A DNA stretch of 64,000 bases from Chaunax sp. Z400 (taxonomy: Eukaryota; Chordata; Actinopteri; Lophiiformes; Chaunacidae): assembly GCA_037577475.1 (NCBI GenBank), contig CM075201.1, positions 11,637,501 through 11,701,500 on the forward strand, in the 5' to 3' direction. Each line of letters opens with the position of its first letter. Position 1 is the first letter of the stretch. Positions 22,200 through 33,944 of this stretch are shown here, piece by piece. The notes under the pieces were generated by a model. That model was given only the letters and a program-made list of their open reading frames with translations. It was not told the DNA's origin and did not search any database. A program made the translations under genes and the position numbers.

Positions 22200-22404
22200 C
22201 AGATGTGAGAGTGGAGAAGCAGCTCCACCGTGGCTCCTCTCCCTCGGACTGGGAGCAGGACTCCCACAGAGACAGGGAGAAATTGTCCGCGGTGACCCAG
22301 GCTGGACTGAGCAGAGCCACTATGTCCAAACACAGCGCCAGAAAGACGCACAGCAGCGCGATGAGCTTGAAGGGCCGGAACACGTAGACCTCGTTCACAG
22401 ACAT
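22200..22404 (-). CDS. tmem47: tmem47-like gene, first coding exon only (contig 3)
   Basis: TMEM47 is a four-pass PMP22/claudin-family membrane protein of cell junctions. The exon starts MSVNEVYVFRPFKLIALL and continues with the first transmembrane helix, LLSPAWVTA and SLWESC, the claudin-type W..SLWESC region. It ends in phase 1 at 22200 (CTCACATCTG, donor GTACGA), where TMEM47 also has an intron before the DWQIA segment. It has 68 codons plus 1 base. No further exon was recognised downstream (lower coordinates) before the N gap at 18250. A related PMP22-family paralogue is possible. It differs at 3 of 205 bases from the contig 4 copy. Confidence 0.7.
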
Positions 22405-23104
22405 CTTCTCAGGACGAGATAAAGCTGCAGATCAGTCAGTCGGGAGAGATTACTGGGGCTCCGTGTGCGTCCTCACCCACCATAGCCTTCAATGCATTGT
22501 GTGTATCCAGATGGTAAAGTTTAAGGGGAGACATCCGGTTTGAGCGGGTTTTCAAAATAATAGCTCCCGATAATCATTCTGAGATTTTTTTTGTTTTTTG
22601 TATGGTTGTCCTCGTCTATAATACTATCGTAAAGGACAACTGTTCCAAAACGTTAACATTCAACATGTTTAAAAAAACTATTTTAAAAGCTAAGTAAATT
22701 AAATATTATTCATGTTATTATTGCTGACATTATTACCTGGGCTGAGGAGGTAATGTTTTTTGCAGGATTACTCAAAAAGGTATGAACAGATGAAGTTTTT
22801 TTTTTTGGAGTGGTATTGTAAGGAACAAAAAATTAGATTTAGTTGGTAATTTGGATCATTACAAACCAATGATTCCCTGCCTCATCAAGGTGTTCCTCAG
22901 GGAGTGAACATGAGCTGCACCTTCAGTTCTCCTAGTAGGAGAGGGCACCAGGATCCTGTGCAGGTGAGCTCCATTACAGATCTGCTTAGAAAAGGAAGGG
23001 AGACTGAAGTGCAACCACAAATGGCATTAAAACTTCATCAGGAAACTGAGCTTCCCTGGCAGAGGTTTGCACTCTCCAGGTGTTGTCAGCTTTGTTTGCT
23101 TGTT
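22405..23104. other. Upstream region of the tmem47-like exon, no gene seen
   Basis: The first 60 bp hold a likely 5' UTR. A GGCTGAGGAGGTAATGTTTT block and the segment 22860-23100 may be further dispersed repeat. No coding exon was recognised. Confidence 0.4.
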
Positions 23105-23760
23105 TGTCTTTTTGCAGGATTACACATTAACTTGACAGATTTTCCTGAAATGGGAGGGTAGGGTCGGGCATATGAAAAATCCATTAAACATTGAAGTGGA
23201 TCCACATAATGGGTCCAGGATTTTTTTTCTCACTTTCCTTAACATAGTGAGATAGGACTTTTCCCACCATTTCCATTTGTTAAGCATAAACTAAGTGACT
23301 GATTTTGATTAAACTTGGTAGAAAGGTTGGGCATGTATTATATTTTGGAGTGGATCCAGAAAAAGGGGTGATATTCAGGATTATATTTTGTACTTTTCTG
23401 AACAAAAGACAAGTTTTTTTTTATTTTTACTGTTTTTGTCATGAACAGATTACCAGGAAACAAGGTGGAAGGATGAAGCATGTGCTATAGAACAAATCAT
23501 CAAATTTTGGAGTGGATCCAAATGAAGGGAATAAAGGGATCCATAAATTTCCAGCTTTTTCTGTCATCATTGTGAGATAGTACGGAGTCCCTAAAGGGAC
23601 ATGGGCAAAAAAACCAAAAAAAACAACAACTAAACGTTTCTCAACTAGACAGATTTTCATGAAACTTTGTGGAAGAATGAGGCATGTGCCAAAAATGGAA
23701 CAGTTGAATTTTGGAGTAGCTATGAGAAAAAAGGTGGATCCATGATTTCTTTTTTCCCCT
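23105..23760 (+). repeat. Degenerate tandem units of a teleost repeat
   Basis: Units start near 23105, 23300, 23440 and 23640. Each carries a variant of GA(C/T)..ATTTTC(A/C)TGAAA, then a GG(G)CATGT block and TTTGGAGTGGATCC, sometimes followed by GTGAGATAG. Unit length is about 140-200 bp. Copies lie at 17773-18150 (mirror, cut by the gap) and about 50350-51010. Confidence 0.6.
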
Positions 23761-23938
23761 TACTTAAACCGAAAACTGAAGGCAGCCATTTTAACGGTGC
23801 ACATGCCTTGTTGGAATTTTGATTCGTGCTTAATTTAATTAAAAGGGATCATTGGGCCTTGGCAGAGGTATGTGCCCTTGAGTTCCCTTCTAGTGCAATT
23901 AATTTCTTAATTTTCATGGATTTCATGGATTTTCATGG

Positions 23939-24163
23939 ATTGGGGGCGGCTGTGGCTCAGGGGGTAGAGCGGTCGTTCACAGAACAAAAAGGTCAGTGGT
24001 TCGATCCTCAGCCCCTGCAAGTCCACAAGTTGAAGTATCCTTGAGCAAGATACTGAACCCCAATTTGCTCCCCGGGCGCCGCGTGTAGTGGCAGCCCACT
24101 GCTCCTCAGGGATGGGTCAAATGCAGAGAAAGAATTTCCCCATGTGGGACTAATAAAGGTATC

Positions 24164-24186
<23 letters not shown>
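23939..24186 (+). mobile_element. tRNA-derived SINE (right copy)
   Basis: The head GGGGGCGGCTGTGGCTCAGG includes an A-box-like TGGCTCAGGGGGTAG. A B-box-like GGTTCGATCC lies near 24000. A tRNA-unrelated body follows (CTTGAGCAAGATACTGAACC), then a tail GTGGGACTAATAAAGGTATC shared with fish LINEs, and an ATT repeat. The contig 4 copy of this locus (near 51166) lacks the element, reading straight from TTTTCATGGATT into ATAGTTTTTC. The 5' flank has TTTCATGGATT repeated, so the exact target-site duplication is unclear. Confidence 0.88.
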
Positions 24187-24194
<8 letters not shown>

Positions 24195-27100
24195 TTCTGC
24201 AGTGATGTAGACCAAAGACTGTGGTTTTGTCTGACTGACAAAAACGGTAAAACGGAGTTTGAATTGATGGGTGAAAATCAGAAAATCTTTACTTTTTTGG
24301 CTGCAATGATATTGGCCTCAGCAAAAATAAAAACAAGAGCAACGAAAGAAACGGCAAAACCAATAAGCCACTAAACATTATACAAATTGAGAATTTCTTA
24401 AACCCAGTCCCAAATTTAAACCACATTGGTTGACCATGATTTCAGTCACAATGAAGGAATATGAGCTGAGCTTAATACCCTATAATCAATCAGAATTGAT
24501 TGTGACTAACCGTCTTCTTCCCCTTAAATCAACCTCAGTGGTACCCAAAACATTTCTGCTGCACTTACAACAATACAATATAAACAATATATGTGTATCT
24601 TCAGAAATGATCTGATTTATACTTGCAACCATATTATTTAATCAAAATATAAGAAAACTAATTCTGCAAAGGTTAATTTCCACTATCTCAGTATAGACAA
24701 TAATGCAGTCTGTTATTATAGAACCAACACTTTTTTAAAAAAAAACATAGATTCTATTAATAAGTCACTGGTGGTGGTACTGATGTACAGGCATTAGCTC
24801 CCCGAGGATGGAGAGAAATTCATTCCGCATTGTGTCAAAAAAAAAAAAAAATCTCAACCAGCCTCTCAAAACTACTGTTTGAAAACTGAGGGTTGCAGTA
24901 AATGTTGTAATGTGGTAATGATCCAGCAGATGGCAGACACGTGACATGATTGACGTCACAAAACAACGCTTCTCTCTCCTCTGAGCACTAATAATGCACG
25001 ACTTGTGTAATCATTAGTAGCAGATGAGATTGTATGAGCAGCAGCAGCAAACAGCAGCTGCCATTATATTGACATGAAAAGCCCAGTCCTTGCTGAAAAT
25101 CCCTGTGACATAATAAGAATAGAAATGTCCCTTAGCTGGTTGATCTTCTCACTTAATCCTGTTTTGGCTTCTTCACACAGTCAGTGTGTAGGATGAGCTC
25201 AATGATATTCTTTTTACCTCACATGACAATTACCCCTTTGATCCATGCTCAAACCACATGATGCGTTTAATATCTCTTAAGAACAGGCACAGAATTTACA
25301 AAACACCTTATAAAAACCCCAAAATGAAATGAAAAGTATTAAGTTAGACTAGATTTGACTACAATCTGGTCTGATGTTCATTCAGTTCATACGTCTTGTG
25401 AAATATTTCTATCTTCTGGTGAACAAAATGACTGCAGGTTATGAACTTGAAAGACTTCATCAGTGCTCTTCATGTGTTGAGAAGATTCTTCAACTTTTAA
25501 TGATAAAATGACCAAATTCAGTGACATTTGTCACGATTAAAGGAGCGTTTATGAGCATAAGGTGGAGGCAAAACATCACTTCTATGTCCAAACTTCACAC
25601 ATTCAGAGGGGGTCACATGATCACCAATGTTTGTTTGTTTTTTCTGTTTGCCCAAAAGATGTCTTGCTCAAAGATTTTGATGAAACTTTGTGTAGGGATG
25701 GATCTTGGGCTTAGGAGGAGTGAGAGGTGGATCCTGGTATGGATCTGGATCATCTTTCTTCAACAAGGAGAGATAAGGCTTTTTTGTAACATTTTTATAC
25801 TATCAGCAAAATAATAATAATAGGTCAATAAAAGTACACAGGCATAGACGACTCATGATGTCCCACAACCAATTAACCAATCAACCAACCATTAAGTGAG
25901 GGGCTATTCTCTAAGACCCACATTTCTTTAACTTGGTGGAATATTTGAAATGATTTTTTTTAAACTATGGCTGTCTATACTTGTCTTTAAGTAGCTTTTG
26001 TGTCTACAAATTTTTCTAACTTAGCAAATACATTCTATAAATATAAAATTCACAGTTATTGCTGCGGATAAACCCCTATTTTTTGCACAAGAGGAGTTTT
26101 CCTAACATTTGTATCATATAGCAATCAGTTGTGAAGATAGTGTAATTAAAAGCATTTAAGCTGTTCTGAACAAATAAATATTCTGAGGGCAGATTTTGCG
26201 TATATAAACAAGTGATTTTAGTATTTTGGATTTTTCTCCTGCTGCCTTCTGGCCCATTTCATTTGGTGCCTAGATTAGAGGTTTTCAGTGTATCTGACAT
26301 AATAAGAGTTTCAGACTAATGCCACCTTTCTCAGTCCAAATGGTGCTACCAAGCTGCTATTGAGAGAAAAGACCCAGGGGAGTGAAGTTGAATCATTTAA
26401 ACGTTACAGGAAAGGTGTAACATTATACTCTCTGTTTGGGTTTTATGTGCCTTTGTGTGTGTTTTTGTTCCATGCACTCACTGGGGCTCAAGGCATGTTA
26501 GCATAACAAGCAAGACCGAAAGGAAGCCTACAAACACCTGAAGCCAACTAAATCCCTCGGCTGGCACACAAGGAAGACTTTTACTGAGTGAATTCATCCA
26601 CACAAGGCTGTGTGTTCAGAGTTCATCCTTTTGTTGAAACAAATCAGCATTTGACATTTTAATTCATCACATCTGTCAGCACATCACGCTTCCTCTGCAC
26701 AGCTATTAGGAAAACTATTGCCTGTATGGACGACATTTTTAATAAGTCCTGAATCAGCATGTCAAATGCACTTTATTAATTATTAACAATTGTACACATG
26801 AGCAGATAATCCTCTTTTGGTAATTGCACAGTCTTGGATTCCTCAACTCTTTCAATAAGTGCAGTAAAGCTGACATTGTAACCATGCCAGAGCATGCCTC
26901 CAGGAATGGTAGTGTTGATCTCAATCACTCAACCTCTTTGGTTCCACATAGAAATAAGTCCAACATTTATGGGACACGTTGCCATGAACTTTTGTGCAGA
27001 CATTCATGGTTCACAGAGGAAGAACTTCAGTGCAATGTGATCCCTGACTTTCCCTTTAGCGCTTCCAGCAACTTCACATTTGTGTTTTATATGGTAAAAT

Positions 27101-27429
27101 ATATAAACGTTTGGATGGTTTGCCATCATGTTACGTTCACACATTCATCCTCCTATCAGGACGAATCATATTAAATTTTGTGGTTCCTTAACTCTGACAT
27201 ACAGTAGTGCCAACAGGTCAAAGTTTAAATTGTCCAATACGTTTTTCATGATTTAATACATATAAAATATAATTGGCCTCAGCTGTACTATGTCAACAAC
27301 TGGGAAATGTTAACATGCTGAAGCACAAAACTATAATGGAATATGGTAAACATATGTGCCGATGCAATGATGCCAGATTATTATTATTATTATTATAGGT
27401 CTCATGTTTTCTGCCTTCTGGCTTCACAG
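24187..27429. other. Non-coding stretch without a recognised gene
   Basis: Only short open frames without family signatures are seen. The dispersed repeat at 25573-25883 is the mirror of 15650-15960. Up to 26590 the stretch is also present in contig 4. Confidence 0.55.
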
Positions 27430-27532
27430 GTTACCTGCCTTCAAGATTTCTTTGGTGAAGACGATGTATTCATTGCATGTGGACCAGAGAAATTCCGCTA
27501 CGCCCAGGATGATTTCTCGCTGGATGATAACG
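27430..27532 (+). CDS. Single doublecortin-domain exon (DCX/DCLK family)
   Basis: Acceptor TTCACAG, 34 codons plus 1 base, donor GTGAGT. The peptide includes VTCLQDFFGEDDVFIACGPE and KFRYAQDDFSLDDN, the C-terminal part of the first doublecortin domain of DCX/DCLK proteins, which bind microtubules. The next residue in the family is the Glu of ECRVMK, which the phase-1 end permits. No other DCX exon is visible within 9 kb on either side. The following gene fragment on the same strand is pcca, whose first visible exon starts in phase 0, so the two cannot be joined in frame. Probably an isolated duplicated exon; DCX and DCLK1 cannot be told apart. Confidence 0.82.
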
Positions 27533-28828
27533 GTGAGTGTGACAGCAGTGGTCTGTATTTTATCATTGTCAGTCATCATCAATAAGAACTGTATATGCAT
27601 GGGCACAGATCCTGGTGGAGACAGAGGGGGTAGATTGTATTGCATTTAATAGATGCTCGGTATCCTGCTCAGCGGACTGAAACTATGCTGAACAGGCATA
27701 CATCACGACCATTTTCCCCTTTGAATGAAAGGAAGTGCCGTAAAAGTGCTGGGGCCAAATTCAAATAAATAGCAGCAATATACCAAAAAATATGTTGCTT
27801 TTTACACGTAAATATAAAAACACAGTTTCTGATTTTCTATACTTATTTAAAGAAATAAAGACAGAGAGCCAATTAGAAAAGAGTCTTATTATTGTATAAC
27901 TACCTCATTTTATTGTGAAAATACTGTATGGCCTCCCCATAAAATGCCTGCTTTTTGAGTTTGGTTTGTCAGTATGTCCATTCAGAAGGACCCTAACGTT
28001 AATATTTTACATAAATTGAGCCTTCCAATAATGGACATTGTACACAGCATAAAATAGGAAGTGGAGTAAAAATCCACTTGTGTCCTATTTCTCTCAGCTT
28101 GTAGTAGCTTATCACCCCCACCCTCCATTTAGAGCTGGATTATGCCTCTTGCTTTTCATAAGTGTAAACTGCACAGTGCATCAAGTTACATTTATTTATT
28201 GAATGTGTCATGAGACCTAAATTACTGCAGTCACTAAAGGGTTAGTTTTCTCAATATTCTGGACTCTTTCTGTATTAAAGAGACTCCTTTACTCTGAAAT
28301 CTCAGCCCATCTCTCTGGTGAACAATATTGTGAGACAGACCTCATGATTACATTATAAAAGACATTTGGGGAAAAACAAATAATGAAACAAATCTGGAGC
28401 TATTCAGTAAGAAAAAAATATTTTAAAATGTAATTTAACATAACAAGTTTCTGTGATATGACCCCTGTTTGCCAACTTTACGCTTGAGCACCTAAAATGT
28501 GGACTATTGTATGTAGAGTGATGGCTAAGTAGTTCCTGGGGTGTCATTTAGTACACAAGTGTTCCATTATGGACTCATTAGAATTACCATAATGGATTTC
28601 TTCTGTCAAAGATGCTATATTCACATCATAGTGAGGTGAAAAAATGATGTATGTGGGAGGGAGGCCAAGAAGGAAGAAGAGGGAAGTCTGTTATCTGAAG
28701 CCTGCAGAGGGCTTTGTATTATGTATAGAGCTGACTCAGCCATTTTTAACCCTCTCTGTGACACCTGAACTCCACCTGATGAAGACTGTGAGATGTGTGG
28801 ATCTTCTCTGTTTAACCTTTGACCCCAG

Positions 28829-29840
28829 GTGGAACATCCCATCACAGAGTGTATCACTGGTCTGGACCTGGTGGAGCAGATGATCCGGGTTGCCAAGAGT
28901 TACCACCTGCAGCACAAACAAGAAGACATCCCGATAAACGGCTGGGCCATTGAGAGTCGTGTCTATGCTGAGGTGTGTGTGAGGAGTGTATCTGTAACAG
29001 AATCTCATCATCATCATCAATCTCATCATGATTTGCTCATATTGAAACAAACATTTGTTCCATTACAGTGTAAAGAGCTTCACTGAGTCACATGGTTTAC
29101 ATTTTCTCTCATCACAACCAAACAGGAAGTCACAAATAAAAAACAGGAGCACCTGGAAATGGACAGATCAGACGTCCCAGGCCAAATTAAATTACGCCAC
29201 CTAATTCGTTGACTCTGGAAACCTCTTCCCAGCAACCAAACCTTTTCCCTAATGATGAATCTGGATCTATTAAAATCTCTTCTTACCTTCACAGATACAT
29301 AAATCCGTCTGGATGACTCTGAATCTACATTATCTCAGCTACATATTGGTGTCATGTCTCTACCCCTGTCTGTTGGGTCACTGTGGCCAAAACCATACTG
29401 ATCCCCTCTAATATAGATTTAATCTGCCAGATGTGGATGCAGATCCAGTTGCACATAGTGGAGGAACATCATGAGTTGTCCATGCTTGGGTATTTTTAAT
29501 TTGCTGTTTAATTATTTTTCATATTATTGGCAAATGTTAAAAAAAGAAAAGACCTTCTAGTGTTGAAGAAAGTGAAAAAGTGATCCAGAATCGTCACCCG
29601 TACCAGTATCGGAGTAAAGAGTCAGTCCCTGCAGGAAGATGAATATCATACATTGCCATCTGTGACAATTATTTATAATAAAAGTATTGTGATTTAAACA
29701 TGCTAACCTTTGCTTATGGTGCAGTTTTGAGTCAAATCGGTCTCTGTCGTTTTCTTCTGTTAGGATCCATACAAGTCTTTTGGTCTTCCCTCCATTGGAC
29801 GACTCTCTCAATACCAAGAGCCGCTCAACCTCAGCAATGT

Positions 29841-29910
<70 letters not shown>

Positions 29911-32027
29911 TCAGTCTGATACTGTAGTTCTGTAACCTTTGTCTGACGTTACTTTCTGATTGACCATTTCCTTGTCTGCTTCTCACTCTTGTCAGGTCTG
30001 CGTAGACAGCGGCATCCAGGAGGGAAGTGACATCAGCATCTACTATGATCCAATGATCTCAAAGGTCAGTGATGTATGTTAGATACAGGCTTGCCTTATT
30101 TTTAGCTTGTCATGCTAATGCTAATGCTAAACAGAAGGCAACTGGACTAGTCAGAACTGAGGAAGCCTCCTGGATGAGGATGAGAGGTGAAACATCCTCA
30201 AACTAAAAAAAAAAAAAGAGCCCATTGGCTGTTTATTTAACCCTGTGCGTGGATCTGCAGTAACGTCCTCTGGTATTTATTTGTAGTTGGTTACCTATGG
30301 AGCTACACGAGCTGAAGCCCTGGCTAGGATGGAGGATGCTCTGGACAACTACGTCATCAGAGGTCCACCAACACATTTGAACTAATAGACAGGAGCTCGT
30401 TTTTCTTTCTGTTGTTAAATGTCTATCTGTGATTTCTATACAGGTGTGACCCACAACATTCCCCTCCTGCGGGAAATCATCACCCATCCTCGCTTTATCT
30501 CCGGCGACATCAGCACCAACTTCCTCCGGGAGGTGTACCCCGACGGCTTCAAGGGTCACCAGCTGGACGTGAACAAGCGCAGGGAGCTGTTGGCCTCGGC
30601 GGCAGGGCTCTACATCACCGCTCAGCTCCGTTCACAGAAGGTCCTGGGCAACCTGAGGTGAGGACCAAAGCAAGCTTCATGTTGTAGGGGCCTGGGGGAA
30701 AGAAGGTGGTACCGTGTATAAAATGTGCTGTTCTGTGTTTCAGGGTCTCTTCAACACCTGTGAAGTGCAGCCAATGGCAGCTGTGTGCCAAGCTGGGGGA
30801 GGGGTCTCATTCTATGGCGGTGACCAAATCAGGAAATGTTTATACTGTGAGTATTTAAGATATCCCTTTATTAGTCCCACAGTGGGAAATTTAATGTGCA
30901 TCTATGAGCATATCAAACATATCAGTCTCCATGTGATGTTACTAGTATGGAAAGTTTGGGAAAGAATCCTTAAAGCTGCAAAAATTTTAAAAAATGCACC
31001 TTCACATTTATTATTCCCTACATTTTAGATTGAGATTGAAGGCATCTAAACAATTAAAGAGCACACATGCAGTTACTAGTAGCAGTACTACATTCTACTA
31101 CAGTAGCTGATAAGGGTGATTGCTGCATTAAAAATAACAGTAAAACTTGGTAACCCCAATTCTGGAATTTCCGACCTCTGAAAAATGTGCTTTAACTACA
31201 CAGTAAACCATATGGATGCCCTGATGATCATGTTCATATCAATATCATTTGATTAGACTAGTGGGATAATATCAATTATTACAGACAAGTTTGCAAAAAC
31301 TCTTGCAGCGTCACCATAATATTAAAATACAAGTACATCTCATAAAGTAGTAAAATACTGGTTAAAATCTTTTAAATAATGTTTGTATTATTACTGTCAC
31401 CTTTCAGAGCAAAATAAATCCAACTCAGCGATGCATTAAAATCAGTTTGTCTGAGTCAGAGCTTGTATTTTCCCAATTTCCGATGTGTCATGAACGCAGC
31501 ATGTTTGCTATATATCAAAAACAGCTCAAACAGCTGATGTTCTCAAAAGGCATTATGAAGGCCAGAAATTCCTCGTGTGATTTCATAGTGTTTGTGTCTT
31601 TAGTATACAATGTAGAGAAATAAAAAACATTGAGACATAGACATCCTATTCTGAGTCTATACAGACTATACTGTAGTTCCATCATTCCCTGCTGGATTAT
31701 TTCCATTTTATCTTTCAGAATGTTAGCTTAGCTTTTTTTTAAAGGAAAGGTAGGAAAGAGGGTCCTGCTGCATATGTGTACTCTTTACCATTTAACATGT
31801 TCATGTTTTAATCACCTGTCTGCAGTCAGTGACAACAGTCTGAATTGTCTCTTAATGAGTCTGAGACACTTCAGAACTGTGTTTGTCTGCAGGTGGAGGT
31901 GGATGGAGGAAAGGTAGAAGTCAGTGGACAGTGGAACTTGGCCTCCCCACTGCTGCCACTCACCATCAGTGGATCAGTCCACTGGGAGACGGTGGGAGAG
32001 GGAGACCTGCTGGTGGAGCTGGAATAA
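28829..32027 (+). CDS. pcca: Propionyl-CoA carboxylase alpha fragment lacking the biotin-carrier domain
   Basis: PCCA carries the biotin carboxylase and biotin-carrier functions of mitochondrial propionyl-CoA carboxylase. Seven exons: 28829-28972 (starts VEHPITECITGLDLVEQMIR), 29764-29838 (DPYKSFGLPSIGRL), 29996-30064, 30287-30362 (donor GTCCAC, weak), 30444-30657 (GVTHNIPLLREIITHPRFIS), 30744-30846, 31893-32027 (ending TVGEGDLLVELE and TAA). Phases match from exon to exon and no stop interrupts. The fragment starts inside the biotin carboxylase domain at the Val of QVEH; there is no start codon, transit peptide or ATP-grasp N-terminus. In the last exon NLASPLLPLTISGSVHW runs directly into ETVGEGD. 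The roughly 100 residues between, which hold the EAMKM biotin site, are missing. AATAAA signals follow at 32408 and 32569. It is likely a truncated duplicate. Confidence 0.87.
29290..29600 (+). repeat. Dispersed teleost repeat in pcca intron
   Basis: The blocks GGATGACTCTGAATCTACAT, ATCTCAGCTACATATTGGTG and ACATCATGAGTTGTCCATGC match 19435-19560 and 15650-15800. Mirror copy at 11933-12243. Confidence 0.5.
29843..29907. repeat. GT microsatellite, 65 nt, at a splice donor
   Basis: An uninterrupted GT run starts four bases into the intron after the pcca exon ending at 29838 (donor GTAAGTGTG). It is the exact mirror of 11626-11690. Confidence 0.95.
30860..30892 (-). mobile_element. LINE/SINE 3'-tail fragment
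   Basis: CCTTTATTAGTCCCACAGTGGGAAATT in the pcca intron is the reverse of the GTGGGACTAATAAAGG tail also seen at the end of the SINE at 23939. Only the tail remains. The mirror is at 10641-10673. Confidence 0.5.
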
Positions 32028-33183
32028 AAACGCACCTTTGACCCTTGATGTGTGACATCATCACCGAGATGAGCCTTACTCCTCTCTGTGTCTACAGAGG
32101 AAGGTCAACACTGGTGAACAGACTGGACGATACCAGACACTTGATTTATCTTGCCAGTTGTCCGTCTCCACGGTGACCCCCCCCCAAGCAGAGTTTAGTT
32201 CCCACGATGGCGACTCAGAGCTGAGTTCTATCAGCTGTTAGTCTTTCCTCCACGTCGGCTTCCCTCATGTCGTTTGGTGTTTAATAATGTCTTTTTGTTG
32301 ATTTTGTTTTGTTTTCTAGACCAGATCGATTTTTTTTTTCACCCACAGAAACACATTGTTCTCATGTCACTCCTATGCTGTCCATTCTTTTAGATGGCTT
32401 TAAAGGAAATAAATATAAGCTGCTGATGATTTCATTTAATTTCATTTTAAGCCCTGTTCAGCTCTGTTGTTCTGGGATTAGAAGCAGCAATCTGAAAACT
32501 GTCCACACCTCTGATAACACTCAAGTAGGAAAATCATCTCTTGTAATTTTGTTGAAATTAAATCCACCAATAAAGAGCTAATTCTTTTGTACATAGTTAA
32601 TGCTTTTCTGTCTGACTGCATCAGAAACAACAGTGAAAATTAAAGGTGCCAGAGAACATCCACTGATTGTGTGTTGTATGTGACGTTTAGACCATAGCAT
32701 GAACTTTTATGTAAATCTAGTGATACTGCAAACAGCTGCGCTTAGCCTGCCGCCGGGAGCGAGGAGACTGGAAAGGAGGAGTTGGAAAGATATTCACGGA
32801 TTCGAACTTCGCAGCTCAATAACTCATTATCATATACTGACCAACAGTAGAAACGCTTCTTTTTGGGGGGGGGTCATTCCATCCTGTTCATATTAAATAT
32901 CATAGAGAAATTATGGTTCACATCTTTATTCACCCTTTATCCATACAGAAAAATCATTTTTGTGCAGACTAGTGGTTTTTGTCTTAGTGTTTACAAGTCA
33001 GAAAGTGTGGATAGTGAGACAGAGAAAAATAGTCACTACCGTGCATGTCTACCTCCAGCATTTATCACTACTTTACACCTCCTGAATGGATCAGATGTTA
33101 TTCTGGACTTGTAGAATGACGTCATTCTTCCTGTAGAGCTGTGACAAGTTGTTCATGTGTTGCTGGAGCAGGATCTCTCTCTC

Positions 33184-33348
33184 TCACCCGGTGATCCTGA
33201 ACGTCCCACAGAGGACATTGTCATGCATGAAGGTGATGCCTGATTGCTGTATCCTAGGAATGACGTGTGGACCTAGAACCATATGTCGGAGACAGATGGC
33301 CGTGAATCTAGACAAGTTCTGACCGTCATCCATTAGCAGTGCCTGAAC
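33184..33348 (-). mobile_element. Possible Tc1/mariner-type transposase remnant (contig 3 copy)
   Basis: Same fragment as 512-676 and 8185-8349, lying between the pcca 3' end and the putative cep164-like promoter. Confidence 0.4.
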
Positions 33349-33494
33349 TCCCCCTAAGGGAATCGATAAAGAAAGGCCTGTCTTTCTACATTAATTGACT
33401 ACATTAATTGAAAAAATAAAATTTGAAACTGAAAGTCAAATATCTTGGCTTTGATCTAGCTCCATACCAGACTGGCCTCCAGTCTTGCCCGGTC

Positions 33495-33665
33495 CAATAT
33501 GGCGGGCGCTGTGTCGTATCCTAGCAACAGGTGGGCATTATCGTTCACTACATGACAGGTTGCAAGAAGGATCAAAGGATCAAAGGAATGACATCATTTT
33601 GCACTCCATAAAACAAAGTTTCCAATGCAGACACACAATTGTGTCGTGAACACAGATAGCACAAG
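33495..33665 (+). promoter_or_regulatory. Putative cep164-like promoter and non-coding first exon (contig 3)
   Basis: YY1-type CAATATGGC at 33495-33503, X-box-like GTATCCTAGCAAC at 33516-33528, exon end at 33665 with donor GTAAGT. Identical to the copies in contigs 1 and 2. Confidence 0.45.
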
Positions 33666-33795
33666 GTAAGTCAATTTTACGTATTAACACAGTAGTTACA
33701 GATGGAAATTGATGGAAATATCCGAACAATTCACAAAAACGGGCAGTATTATTTATAGAAATAACAGATGGCACTCCATTGATTATATTATCTTA

Positions 33796-33944
33796 GCCTC
33801 TGGTGGCTCAGCTAATTAGCACCGTTAGCATCTCACATCTGTTGTAGCTCTCTCCTTCCTAGCTGTCCCAGGCCTCTGGTGACTCAGCAAATTAGCACCG
33901 TTAGCATCTCACATGATGTAGCTTGTCTCCTTCCTAGCTGTCCC
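33796..33944 (+). repeat. Two-unit tandem repeat, about 75 bp (contig 3)
   Basis: Copy of 1124-1272, in the first intron of the cep164-like gene. Confidence 0.8.

Larger units (their letters stand above)
18251..26590 (+). repeat. Contig 3 segment duplicated at 45007-53574
   Basis: Direct copy with an initial offset of 26756. Indels shift the offset: 1 bp before 19934, about 490 bp extra in the contig 4 copy at 48581-49070, a 265-bp loss there at the SINE site, and 3 bp near 53100. Scattered base differences exist (for example 18496 A against G). Both ends coincide with N gaps (18250 and 53575). Confidence 0.92.

Noticed and set aside
22904..23161. 85-codon plus-strand frame
   Set aside because: It runs into the dispersed teleost repeat and shows no protein family signature.
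27430..28972. In-frame doublecortin/pcca fusion protein
   Set aside because: The doublecortin exon ends in phase 1 and the pcca exon starts in phase 0, so direct splicing would break the frame.
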